Shown here: positions 1 to 6,909 of the stretch, in pieces
Position numbering within the stretch: position 1 is the first letter of the stretch
How the letters are laid out: the number at the start of each line of letters is the position of its first letter
Source: JBDRGD01 sp043818095
GTDB taxonomy: Bacteria; Chloroflexota; Dehalococcoidia; Dehalococcoidales; RBG-16-60-22
Reading direction: 5' to 3'
Assembly (NCBI GenBank): GCA_043818095.1
Contig: JBDRGD010000074.1
Span: 1 to 16,111 of the forward strand
Length of the DNA: 16,111 nucleotides
The notes under the pieces: generated by a model
The model's database searches: none
Told to the model about the DNA's origin: nothing
Seen by the model: the letters and a program-made list of their open reading frames with translations, nothing else
Position numbers and translations under genes: made by a program

Positions 1-6
1 GTCTGC

Positions 7-1194
7 TTACCTGTTTTCGCCGATTACTTCCAGGAAAGCCTGCACCCTGGTGCGCAGCTGCCCCAGGGCGGACGGGCTGTAGTCCAGTTCCAGGTAGAGA
101 TGGGGGATACCGGCGTGGTCGAGAAAATCGCCGATTCCGGGCACCTCGTAGGCATGGCTGTCGCAGTAGCGCAGCGCTTCCAGGATAATGCCGTTTGCCC
201 GCCACTCGCGGGCGTAGTCGGCAAGGTAGCCGAAGCGGCTCTCCAGGTCCGCCAGGTAGTCCTTGCGCCGACCCGAGGGGTCGAGAACGGTCTCGCGGAA
301 GGTGCGGGGATTGCGCACGTCCACGAGGTAGTGCCGGGCCAGTCCCGCGATAGGGTCGTCGGTGGCGGGGACATCGGAGAAATAAGCGCGGCTGCCCAGC
401 GCGTTATCGTCCATGACCACGCTCGCGCCGAGGCTCTCAATCATCCCGGTGAGGGCGGTGTTGTCCATGATGCTGCCCCAGACGAAGAGCCGGGCATGTC
501 CTTCCCCGGACTGCTCCGGTCTCTCGCGGACTTCGGCGATGACCTCTTCCAGCAGGGCGCTGCCTTCCGCCACAGGGAGGCTAGCGAGGGCGACCATCAC
601 CTGGAGGGTCTCCGTCCCGGATATCCGCGGCGGGTCCGGTTTCCGCAGGTCGTAGAGCTCCCGCACCAGCGCCCGCTGGCGGTTGTGCCTGGCGATAGCG
701 TCCCGCAGCTTTTCCGGGGTAAGTTTGCTGCCGGTGTAGGCTTCCAGTGTTCTCTGGAAGTCTTTTAAAAGCTGCTCGTGCTGGGCGACGGCGGCCTCGT
801 GGGTGGTGTGGGGGGTGTCGATAAAGTGGGCATAGTTGCCGCCGATATACATCCGCCAGATGTGCGCCATCTTTTCCCCCACCTCGCAGGTATGGCTGAA
901 GACGGAGCCGTCCAGGAAATCGTAGCGGTCCTTCAATCCGAGGTCCATGACGCTGCGCAGGAAAGGACAGACTACGGTGGGCAGGCAGGTGTCCGCCCGG
1001 GTGATGGGCTCGCTGATGTCGCCCAGCAGGTGATAGGGCACCAGTACCGCCGCGGTGAGCATCTCGATGGGGGTGTGGACGTCGAGATAGCCGATGACCC
1101 TCCGTCCCTGTTTCTGGAGCTCGCGGGCGCGTTGGGAACGCTCCCGGTAGATTTCCCGCACCCGGTCCAGTCCCCCGGTGGCCGTGGCGCTCAC
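7..1194 (-). CDS. 2-hydroxyacyl-CoA dehydratase / benzoyl-CoA reductase-type subunit (HgdB/BcrC-like, HGD-D family)
   Basis: 395 aa. The C-terminus carries the family signature GQLRTRVQAF (about residues 378-387), preceded by LRYCDSHAYEVP (341-352). Cysteines C76, C103 and C344 sit where this family places the three ligands of its [4Fe-4S] cluster; C70 is an extra nearby cysteine. Family members form the catalytic heterodimer that dehydrates 2-hydroxyacyl-CoA through a ketyl radical, or reduces benzoyl-CoA, in the cytoplasm. The start is GTG at 1194, overlapping the TGA of the upstream gene (GTGA, 4 bases), so the two are translationally coupled; an AAGGAC-like ribosome site precedes it. The ORF ends with TAA close to the left edge, so any further operon gene, such as an activator ATPase, would lie outside. 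Family assignment is firm; substrate is unknown. Confidence 0.88.
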   Translation of the reverse strand: MSATATGGLDRVREIYRERSQRARELQKQGRRVIGYLDVHTPIEMLTAAVLVPYHLLGDISEPITRADTCLPTVVCPFLRSVMDLGLKDRYDFLDGSVFSHTCEVGEKMAHIWRMYIGGNYAHFIDTPHTTHEAAVAQHEQLLKDFQRTLEAYTGSKLTPEKLRDAIARHNRQRALVRELYDLRKPDPPRISGTETLQVMVALASLPVAEGSALLEEVIAEVRERPEQSGEGHARLFVWGSIMDNTALTGMIESLGASVVMDDNALGSRAYFSDVPATDDPIAGLARHYLVDVRNPRTFRETVLDPSGRRKDYLADLESRFGYLADYAREWRANGIILEALRYCDSHAYEVPGIGDFLDHAGIPHLYLELDYSPSALGQLRTRVQAFLEVIGENR

Positions 1195-2528
1195 CAGTCC
1201 TTGCCTTCCTTTTTACGGAGCTCGCGGTAGTAGTCCATCGTTTCGGCGAAGGTGTCCGCCTTGCGCAGCGCATCAGCGGGGTCGAAAAGGTTGAGGTCGA
1301 CGATGTCCCCCTCGATGACCAGCGAGGGGACGTTCAGGCGCTTCAGTGCCTGGTCCTGGACCACCATCAGGTGGTTGGTGGCGGTGCGGCAGGTGAGCAG
1401 GGGGTGCAGCAGGATGCCGTCGCACCGGTACTCCCGGAGATACTCGATATAGGGGTGCTCGAAATAGCCCCACCAGTTTTCCTCGGCGCAGGCGCCGGGG
1501 AAGAAGCCGGTGAAGTACTGGTAAGTGAGCCGGGCGATTTTCTCCAGGGGGTCCCTGACGCCGGAGAGGTCGATGGGCTTGGGGGGATGGTAAGCCCAGC
1601 TCTCGATGACGAAGTTCCAGCCCTTTTCTGCCAGCTGGTCGAAGAACTTCAGGCTGTGCCAGGGGGGCAGCTCCGCGAAAGCGAGGCGGTACTTCTCCTC
1701 GGCAATCGCGCCGGTATGGCTGTCCACGAGTTCTTTTACCTCCCCGTACATGTCCCGGTAGAGGCGGGTGGTCTCCTTGGGGTCGGCCGCCATGTAAAGC
1801 GAGGCGGGCATGGAGCTCCAGAAATCGCGGGAGTGCATCGGGCAGGGGATGGCCTTGCGCAGCTCGTTGACCTCGTACCAGGCGCGGTTCATCTCGATGG
1901 TATCGTCCACGATGACCGCCAGGCGGTCATAATCCAGCTTTTTCCCCAGCAGCTTTTCCACGAAGGCGGCGAGCTCGCGGAGCTCGGCGACGAGGAAGCG
2001 GATGTCGTGCTCCCGGGCGCCTTCGAGCTGGTTTTCCCGCACGCCGGGGTGGGGCATTTCCAGCACCCAGAGGGGGGCGTCCAGGTAGCGTCCCAGGGAC
2101 TGGAACCACTTGTAACGCGTGTCGCAGAAGTAAGAGGAGCCGAGGAGCAGGGTGGGCGGGGGCATACCGCTCATCGGGGCATCCGGGGGGATGCCGCCCG
2201 TTTCCCGCATGATGGCGGCATAGCCCAGGGTATTGCGGGCGTAGCCGCACATGTGGGTGGGAAAGCCCTCGGCATCGCAGCGGGAAAGGTGGGCGGGCGC
2301 CGCGCCGAAAGCGGCACAGACCGCGCCGTAGTCCTCAGGGTAAATGCAGGCGACGTCCATCGCCCGGAGAATGACATCGCCGCCCCACCAGTTGACCATG
2401 CACCACGCCACGGGTCTGCCCTCGGCGCTGGCCTCGATGGCGCGCTCGTACATGCCGTCGACCAGCGCTCTCAGGGGGTACATCGTCTTGAGGCGGCTGA
2501 TGGGTTTCTTCTTCGTTTCCTGTGTCAT
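1191..2528 (-). CDS. 2-hydroxyacyl-CoA dehydratase / benzoyl-CoA reductase-type subunit (BcrB/HgdA-like, HGD-D family)
   Basis: 445 aa, partner subunit of the gene it overlaps by 4 bases. Candidate cluster cysteines are C94 (in THMCGYARN), C135 (in SSYFCDTRYKWF) and C380 (in HPLLTCRTATNHL). The CDTRYKWFQ stretch and the late LVIEGDIVD stretch resemble BcrB/BzdO-type subunits more than the HgdB type. It lacks the C-terminal RTR-x-x-AF signature seen in the partner, as expected for the other half of the heterodimer. The predicted product is a cytoplasmic iron-sulfur enzyme acting on an acyl-CoA or aromatic-CoA. ATG start at 2528; a modest AAGGGA lies about 12 bases upstream. The 99-base gap before it contains a TATTAT box, so a second internal promoter is possible. 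Substrate cannot be told from sequence alone. Confidence 0.85.
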   Translation of the reverse strand: MTQETKKKPISRLKTMYPLRALVDGMYERAIEASAEGRPVAWCMVNWWGGDVILRAMDVACIYPEDYGAVCAAFGAAPAHLSRCDAEGFPTHMCGYARNTLGYAAIMRETGGIPPDAPMSGMPPPTLLLGSSYFCDTRYKWFQSLGRYLDAPLWVLEMPHPGVRENQLEGAREHDIRFLVAELRELAAFVEKLLGKKLDYDRLAVIVDDTIEMNRAWYEVNELRKAIPCPMHSRDFWSSMPASLYMAADPKETTRLYRDMYGEVKELVDSHTGAIAEEKYRLAFAELPPWHSLKFFDQLAEKGWNFVIESWAYHPPKPIDLSGVRDPLEKIARLTYQYFTGFFPGACAEENWWGYFEHPYIEYLREYRCDGILLHPLLTCRTATNHLMVVQDQALKRLNVPSLVIEGDIVDLNLFDPADALRKADTFAETMDYYRELRKKEGKDW

Positions 2529-2627
2529 GAGCAGGACGTTTCCCTTAAAGAATCCGCGGGCGCAGATTTACATAATATTGAACAAAGAAAAAGCAATAAC
2601 GGCGTACGTTACCAGGACGGCCGTCTT

Positions 2628-3044
2628 TCATGAAACAATCTGAAAAATGGGGCGGGCGCCCTCACCGGCGGAATACTTGTCCCCGGGGAAGACCTGGGCC
2701 TTCTCCATCTTGACGCGGTGGTCAATCAGGGCTTCCATCGTCGCCCTGGCGGGGTCAATCCCCATCAGGTTGCCCATAATCCAGGCGCCCTCGTCCAGTT
2801 CCACGAGGACGATGGTGTAGGGGATTTCCGCTTCGCGGCCCTCGGAAGCGACGTTGACCGTGGTGAAGGTCTGGATTTTCCCGGTGCCCTTCAGGGTGAC
2901 CACCTCCAGGTTGGGACTGGTACACTTCCGACAGACCATCTTCGGCGGGACGGTGATGGAACCGCAGTCCCGGCATTTCAGACCGAGCAGCCTGTTGTCC
3001 TTGAGCGCCTCGTTGTATTCCTTGAAGGTCAGCTTATATTCCAT
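2628..3044 (-). CDS. Zn-ribbon / OB-fold protein (DUF35 family), thiolase partner
   Basis: 138 aa. A rubredoxin-like zinc ribbon is formed by C24-x2-C27 and C38-x2-C41. It is followed by an OB-fold β-barrel from about residue 47 (GTGKIQTFTTVNVA, then IPYTIVLVELDEG and GNLMGID). Members of this family are usually encoded next to a thiolase or HMG-CoA synthase. In archaea they bridge the two enzymes or channel acyl-CoA; the CoA-binding OB domain is the known role. Here it lies 24 bases downstream of a thiolase on the same strand, the typical arrangement. ATG start at 3044 with GGAGG about 7 bases upstream. The product is probably a structural or substrate-channelling subunit of the thiolase complex rather than an independent enzyme. 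Confidence 0.88.
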   Translation of the reverse strand: MEYKLTFKEYNEALKDNRLLGLKCRDCGSITVPPKMVCRKCTSPNLEVVTLKGTGKIQTFTTVNVASEGREAEIPYTIVLVELDEGAWIMGNLMGIDPARATMEALIDHRVKMEKAQVFPGDKYSAGEGARPIFQIVS

Positions 3045-3068
3045 CGTCCTGCCTCCGTGTGAAAGTCG

Positions 3069-4247
3069 TTACCAGCCCTTTTGCAGAATCATGTTGACCA
3101 GGGTGCCGCCGTCCCCGCCGAGCGTGTCCGTCATGCCGATTTTCGCACCCTCCACGCGGCGCTCCGGCTCGGTCTCGCCGCGCATCTGCTGCACCACTTC
3201 GTAGACCTGCCCGGCGCCGGTCGCCCCGATGGGGTGCCCCTTGGACTTCAGTCCCCCGGACGGATTGATCGCTACCTTACCGCCGATGGCCGCCTCGCCC
3301 CTGACCCAGGCGGCGCCGGAAGTGCCGTTGGGGAAGAAGCCCATCGCCTCGGCGGCGATGAGACTGGCAATGCTGAAACAGTCGTGCAGCTCCACGAGGT
3401 CGATGTCTTCCGGCTTGACCCCCGCCATGTCGTAAGCCCTCTGGGCGGATATCTCACGGGCGCGGATGCGGGGCAGGAACTCGTCCTGGCTGGCCAGTGG
3501 CCCGGAGGAAGCCTGGCCGGTCCCGATGATATAGACCGGCTTGCTCGTAAGCTTTTTGGCAGCTTCTTCGGAAGCCAGCACCAGCACTGCCGCACCGTCG
3601 GAGAAGGGACAGCAGTCGTGCAGCTGCAGCGGCGTGCTTACCATGAAAGATTTGAGAACGTCCTCGACGCTGACCTCCTTGCGGAGGTGCGCCTTGGGAT
3701 TGTGCATGCCGTAGCGGTACGACTGCACGGAGACGTGGGCGAGCTGCTCTTTCAGCGTGGGGAGGGGGATGCCGTATTTCGCGGAGTAGAGATGGGTGAG
3801 CATGGCGAAAACGGCGGGGAAAGTGATGCCGGCGGGATATTCGTAGCGGGCGTCGCTGAACATGGCGAAGGTGCGCGTTGCCAGGGCCGTGCCCATGGTG
3901 GCGGCCCTTTCTACGCCCCCCGCCAGGACGATGTCATAAAAACCGGAAGCGACCCACATGAAGGCGTCCCGGACCGCCATGCTGGCGGAAGCGCAGGCGC
4001 CCTCGTAGCGGCTGGCGGGGATGTTGAAACAGCCGATGTTCTCCGCGGCGAATGCCTGCACCATGCCCTGGCCTTCGGAGAAGTCGCCGAGGACGTTCCC
4101 GAGGAAGAGCGCCTGGATGTCCGCCGGCTTTAGATTGGACCCGTTGATGGCGTCCATCGCCGCCTCGGCAAAAAGCTCCACGGAGGTCTTGGGCTGCGCC
4201 CCGCCGAACTTGGTCTCGCCGATACCAACAACCGCAACTTTTCTCAT
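3069..4247 (-). CDS. Thiolase family protein (SCP2-thiolase-like acetyl-CoA C-acyltransferase)
   Basis: 392 aa, full length for a thiolase. The nucleophile is C85 in EGACASASMAV. H338 lies in the GGLKSKGHPIGATGAGQ block, and HDCF (288-291) replaces the NEAF motif of classical thiolases, which marks the SCP2-type/archaeal subfamily. In that subfamily the cysteine of HDCF is thought to take over the acid/base role of the C-terminal cysteine; here the C-terminal glycine-rich loop reads GGDGG without a cysteine. The likely reaction is thiolytic cleavage or condensation of 3-oxoacyl-CoA, with the downstream OB-fold protein as partner. ATG start at 4247 with AGGAG 7-8 bases upstream. It is first in a four-gene minus-strand operon. 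Direction and chain length of the substrate cannot be inferred. Confidence 0.9.
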   Translation of the reverse strand: MRKVAVVGIGETKFGGAQPKTSVELFAEAAMDAINGSNLKPADIQALFLGNVLGDFSEGQGMVQAFAAENIGCFNIPASRYEGACASASMAVRDAFMWVASGFYDIVLAGGVERAATMGTALATRTFAMFSDARYEYPAGITFPAVFAMLTHLYSAKYGIPLPTLKEQLAHVSVQSYRYGMHNPKAHLRKEVSVEDVLKSFMVSTPLQLHDCCPFSDGAAVLVLASEEAAKKLTSKPVYIIGTGQASSGPLASQDEFLPRIRAREISAQRAYDMAGVKPEDIDLVELHDCFSIASLIAAEAMGFFPNGTSGAAWVRGEAAIGGKVAINPSGGLKSKGHPIGATGAGQVYEVVQQMRGETEPERRVEGAKIGMTDTLGGDGGTLVNMILQKGW

Positions 4248-4343
4248 CTCATTTCTCCTGTCTGCCCAGGTCGCCCCCGCAGCCCGTTTTTTGCAAGAGA
4301 GTAATCGGCTCAGGTTTGAGAAAGGGCGTTCCAGATGATATAA

Positions 4344-4372
4344 AGGTTACTTTACTTTTAGCCCGTTGTCAA
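4344..4372 (-). promoter_or_regulatory. Candidate sigma-70 promoter of the thiolase operon
   Basis: Read on the minus strand, a perfect TTGACA (4372-4367) is followed after 17 bases by TAACCT (4349-4344), about 97 bases upstream of the thiolase ATG. The -35 is perfect and the -10 is poor (3 of 6). A 10-base palindrome CTGCCGGCAG (4375-4384) sits just upstream and is flanked by AAACC and GGTTT; it could be an operator. Confidence 0.45.
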
Positions 4373-4391
4373 ACCTGCCGGCAGACGGTTT
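4371..4391. promoter_or_regulatory. Candidate operator: inverted repeat abutting the thiolase promoter
   Basis: A perfect palindrome CTGCCGGCAG (4375-4384) lies inside larger arms AAACC (4371-4375) and GGTTT (4387-4391). It overlaps the -35 hexamer of the candidate thiolase promoter, the position expected for a regulator site. No regulator gene is in the window. It might instead be part of a transcript hairpin; the evidence is symmetry and position only. Confidence 0.3.
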
Positions 4392-4407
4392 ATCGGTAGA
4401 GTTGTCA

Positions 4408-4452
4408 TGTCATTGCGAGCGAAGCTTCGTCGCGGTGCTCCTCGCAATGACA
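4408..4452. repeat. Dispersed palindromic repeat (REP/MITE-like) with TGTCATTGCGAG ends
   Basis: Perfect 12-base inverted arms TGTCATTGCGAG (4408-4419) and CTCGCAATGACA (4441-4452) enclose a 21-base centre that contains its own palindrome CGAAGCTTCG (4420-4429). I recognise these termini from short palindromic repeats scattered through intergenic regions of many environmental bacterial genomes, often in longer forms; this copy is short. It lies between the terminator of one minus-strand operon and the promoter of the next. It encodes nothing and is probably a non-autonomous mobile or structural element. Confidence 0.65.
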
Positions 4453-4469
4453 ACCTTTCCAACCAGAAA

Positions 4470-4499
4470 TGAAAATGGAAAACCCGGCAGGCACCGGGT
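4470..4499 (-). terminator. Intrinsic terminator of the plsY / zinc-finger operon
   Basis: On the minus strand ACCCGG (4499-4494), a 6-base loop and CCGGGT (4487-4482) form a GC-rich hairpin followed by a T-rich tail (TTTTCCATTTTC). The hairpin begins within the stop codon of the 4499-4987 gene. The tail is interrupted by CCA, so strength is moderate. Confidence 0.55.
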
Positions 4500-4987
4500 C
4501 AGCGCAGTCGGCTTGCCGCGAGATATATCCCCAGCCCCGCGGAAAGCAGCCCCAGCAGCAGGCTCGTCGGGCGAAAGAAAAAGAGACCGGCGGGGAAAAA
4601 GACGCTTATCGCGTAGGCGCCCGCCACGGCGCTACCGGCGATGACCGCCAGCCACCTCCCCCGCTTGCGGTTGACCGCCAGGCTGGTGATCTCACCGATG
4701 ACGTAACCGGCGCCCGCCCCGATAGCGAGGTTCAGCAAGAAAAAGGGGATAATCGCATTAAACAGCCCCCAGAGGATTCCGCAGATGATTGCCATGCCTG
4801 CCGCGGTGCCGGTGGCCCGCAGGTAATAGACCGGGGTCACGCGGTAGGTGGGCGGTGTGTAGAGCCGGGCGCACTGGCGGCAGCGGGCGCCCACCGGCGT
4901 CTCCACCATGCATCTGGGGCAGATGGGCTTGTCGCACTTGCCACAGCAAAGGTTGGTTTCCACGCCCGGGTGCGTGGCACACTTCAT
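4499..4987 (-). CDS. B-box/zinc-ribbon-type membrane protein of unknown function
   Basis: 162 aa. The N-terminal 40 residues hold a dense Cys/His pattern: C3, H6, C14/C15, C18, C23, C26, C36 and C39. This looks like a B-box-like zinc finger running into a second zinc ribbon. Residues from about 55 to 160 form roughly three to four hydrophobic segments (around 58-80, 83-103, 113-133 and 139-158) with a basic NRKRGR loop near 106-111. The protein is therefore a membrane protein with a metal-binding N-terminal head. Similar small proteins are common in Chloroflexota, but I know no defined function. ATG overlaps the plsY-like stop (ATGA), which indicates coupled translation; a terminator follows directly. 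Confidence 0.75.
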   Translation of the reverse strand: MKCATHPGVETNLCCGKCDKPICPRCMVETPVGARCRQCARLYTPPTYRVTPVYYLRATGTAAGMAIICGILWGLFNAIIPFFLLNLAIGAGAGYVIGEITSLAVNRKRGRWLAVIAGSAVAGAYAISVFFPAGLFFFRPTSLLLGLLSAGLGIYLAASRLR

Positions 4988-5679
4988 TGCACTGCCCCGC
5001 CTTCGGGCTTACGGGCCATCCAGGCTTTGCGGTCCCGGATATCCCGGTCGAAGAGAAGGCGGTTCAGCGCCAGCGTCCCCTTATTCAGGGAGCGGGCTTC
5101 CGGGGACACGGGAATGAGCACCCTTTTCATGGCGACGATGAGCAGGAGCAGCAGGTAGCCCGGGGTGACCGACGCCGGGTCCTGCGCCAGGAAACTGATG
5201 ACCGGCAGAAGGGCGATGCCGATGATTACCGGCAGCGGGGAGCTCTTGAAAATCAGCAGGCCCAGACCGCCGATGGCGACGAAGGAAAGCATGCCCCATA
5301 TCGTCACGTCGTTGAGAAGGGGCAGGATAAGGATAACCCCGCCGGTGGTGCCGATACCGCGCCCCCCGCTGAAGCGCAGGAAAACGGACCAGTTGTGCCC
5401 GACGAGAGCGGCGATGCCGACGATGAGCTGCTGCCCGGCGCTGAATCCCAAAGCGTGGGCGACGGCTATCATGATGATGCCCTTGGCGATGTCAAAGAGG
5501 GCGACGGTGAATCCCAGCTTCCGGGAGGTGGTGCGGTAGAGGTTGCCCGCGCCCACTTGCCCCGTGCCGTATTTCCGCAGGTCGATGCCCTTCGCCCTCC
5601 GGGCGGCGAGGTAGGAGAGGGGCATCGCCCCCAGCAGGTAGGCGGCGGCGATAAGCAGCGCGAAATAAACGGTATTCAT
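4984..5679 (-). CDS. plsY: Glycerol-3-phosphate acyltransferase, PlsY family (divergent)
   Basis: 231 aa integral membrane protein. It has the PlsY opening LGAMPLSYLAARR (residues 16-28) and GIDLRKYGTGQVGAGNLYR, matching the family's GSGN-x-GATN block with S to T and N to Q changes. The VGHNWSVFLRFSGGRGIGTT block (about 93-112) corresponds to GH..-F-KGGKGVAT. The usual C-terminal H-x-x-N-I-R motif is not obvious. PlsY transfers the acyl group from acyl-phosphate to glycerol-3-phosphate in membrane phospholipid synthesis. Because all three motifs are altered, this may be a secondary paralogue with another acceptor. It lies 19 bases after the D-2-hydroxyacid dehydrogenase and overlaps the zinc-finger gene by 4 bases. 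The ribosome site (AAGAGA) is weak. Confidence 0.78.
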   Translation of the reverse strand: MNTVYFALLIAAAYLLGAMPLSYLAARRAKGIDLRKYGTGQVGAGNLYRTTSRKLGFTVALFDIAKGIIMIAVAHALGFSAGQQLIVGIAALVGHNWSVFLRFSGGRGIGTTGGVILILPLLNDVTIWGMLSFVAIGGLGLLIFKSSPLPVIIGIALLPVISFLAQDPASVTPGYLLLLLIVAMKRVLIPVSPEARSLNKGTLALNRLLFDRDIRDRKAWMARKPEGGAVQ

Positions 5680-5698
5680 GTTATTCTCTTAACCGGCG

Positions 5699-6703
5699 TT
5701 ACTTTTTCAGTCGGCTGTTCGGGCGGTCCTTTACCTGCGGGTTCACCAGGTCCTTCGGCCAGCGCCCGCTGAGCGCGTCCAGCACTGCCGTGACCGTGCG
5801 CTGTCTCACTTCCGCGCCGGACTCCCTGGACAGCCAGGCGCTGTGCCCGGTAATCATCACGTTGTCCATCTTGAGCAGGGGGTTGTCCGGTTTGGGCGGC
5901 TCGGGGTCGGTCACGTCCAGGCCGGCGCCGGCAAGGTAGCCCTCTTTCAACGCGGTAGCCAGCGCGGCTTCGTCCACCAGGCCGCCGCGGGCGGTATTCA
6001 CGAGAAAGGCGGTCGGTTTCATCTTCTTGAACTGTTCCAGGCCGAGGAGGCGCCGGGTCTCTTTGGTCAGGGGGGCGTGCAGGGAAACGTAGTCCGATTC
6101 CTTAAGGAGCTGTTCCAGTTCCACTTTCTCCGCTCCTATCTTGCTGATGTCCCCCGCGGACATATAGGGGTCATAAATGATGACTCTCAGGTTGAAGGCT
6201 TTGGCCTTCTGGCAGGTCAGACTGCCTATTCTGCCCAGACCGACCAGCCCCAGCGTCTGGTTGCTTAGTCGCGTCAGGGCGCCCCGGAGCGGGTTCAGCT
6301 CCGTCCGGCCCGGCGCCCAGGCGCCGTCGCTGACCGCCCGGCTGATGGGCACGAGGCGCCTGCCCAGGCAGAGGACCAGCGCGATGGTCTGGTCGGAGAC
6401 CTCGTGGATGCTGGCATCGGGCACATAGGCCACGGGGATGCCGTACTCCGTGGCGGCTTCGATATCGATATTGTCGTAGCCGATGCCCATGCGGGAGATG
6501 ACCTTGCATTTCTCCAGTCCCGCGATGGCTTTCCGGGTATAGGGCTCCATGGCGCCGACCATCACGGCATCGGCGTCTTTTGCCGCTGCGATGATGTCGT
6601 CCTCGGTCTTGAGGGGCACCGCCACGTACTCGGCCCCTATCCCGGCCAGTTCGGGTATCTCCGTTCCCATCATTCCCGCGCGCGCGACCACTTTGTAAGC
6701 CAT
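5699..6703 (-). CDS. D-2-hydroxyacid dehydrogenase family protein (copy 1; CtBP/SerA-like)
   Basis: 334 aa. The Rossmann motif GLGRIG (155-160) has acidic D178 at the end of β2, which suggests NAD rather than NADP. The catalytic set is complete: R239 in NTARGG, E268 in DVTDPEPP and H287 in GHSAW. The family oxidises D-2-hydroxyacids or reduces 2-oxoacids; phosphoglycerate, glyoxylate and lactate-type enzymes are relatives. There is no C-terminal ACT domain, so it is unlikely to be a regulated SerA. ATG at 6703 with GGGGG about 5 bases upstream. It heads an operon with plsY and the zinc-finger gene. It shares roughly 60% of residues by eye, without gaps, with the 8001-9005 product. Confidence 0.9.
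   Translation of the reverse strand: MAYKVVARAGMMGTEIPELAGIGAEYVAVPLKTEDDIIAAAKDADAVMVGAMEPYTRKAIAGLEKCKVISRMGIGYDNIDIEAATEYGIPVAYVPDASIHEVSDQTIALVLCLGRRLVPISRAVSDGAWAPGRTELNPLRGALTRLSNQTLGLVGLGRIGSLTCQKAKAFNLRVIIYDPYMSAGDISKIGAEKVELEQLLKESDYVSLHAPLTKETRRLLGLEQFKKMKPTAFLVNTARGGLVDEAALATALKEGYLAGAGLDVTDPEPPKPDNPLLKMDNVMITGHSAWLSRESGAEVRQRTVTAVLDALSGRWPKDLVNPQVKDRPNSRLKK
5877..5920. repeat. 44-base perfect direct repeat shared with 8179-8222 (inside duplicated dehydrogenase genes)
   Basis: These 44 bases are identical to 8179-8222 and encode the end of the catalytic region (…DPEPPKPDNPLL). Identity continues on both sides with scattered changes, as expected from gene duplication or gene conversion rather than a separate repeat element. 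Confidence 0.85.
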
Positions 6704-6909
6704 TTGACCCCCTTCTTTTCTTACGAATTTCCGTTATCACCGGTGCCTGATTTTTCGGGAATTCCCCGATTTACCGGCAACGCCTTTCTATCTTACCACC
6801 CCCCGATTAAGAGATAAAGCAAGCAGCGCCCTGAGGCCGCGGCTTGACAAGGTAAGGGCTTTATCTTATCTTTCCTACGGGAGATTATCTTCGGGTTCGG
6901 GAGGAAAAC
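6704..6909. promoter_or_regulatory. Divergent intergenic region with palindrome GGGAATTCCC
   Basis: This 206-base gap separates the minus-strand dehydrogenase from the plus-strand Gfo/Idh/MocA gene. A perfect palindrome GGGAATTCCC is at 6757-6766, with outer CCGGT (6740-6744) and ACCGG (6773-6777) arms. It could be an operator controlling one or both directions. No convincing minus-strand promoter was found; TAAGAT on the minus strand has only a weak -35 partner. Confidence 0.25.
6844..6872 (+). promoter_or_regulatory. Sigma-70-type promoter of the Gfo/Idh/MocA gene
   Basis: A perfect TTGACA (6844-6849), a 17-base spacer and TATCTT (6867-6872) lie 37 bases upstream of the ATG at 6910. This is the best promoter match in the window. 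Confidence 0.65.

Noticed and set aside
2597..2611. Small hairpin TAACG/CGTTA after the OB-fold gene, with a T-rich stretch downstream on the minus strand
   Set aside because: A 5-bp AT-containing stem is too weak to call a terminator; read-through into the dehydratase genes is expected.
1371..2633. 420-codon plus-strand open frame
   Set aside because: Antisense to the BcrB-like subunit gene; no motif and no ribosome site of note.
3081..4133. 350-codon plus-strand open frame
   Set aside because: Antisense to the thiolase gene, whose catalytic motifs are intact.
5699..6703. Calling the hydroxyacid dehydrogenases SerA (phosphoglycerate dehydrogenase)
   Set aside because: No ACT domain, no serine-pathway neighbours, and two paralogues in catabolic surroundings; only the family can be supported.
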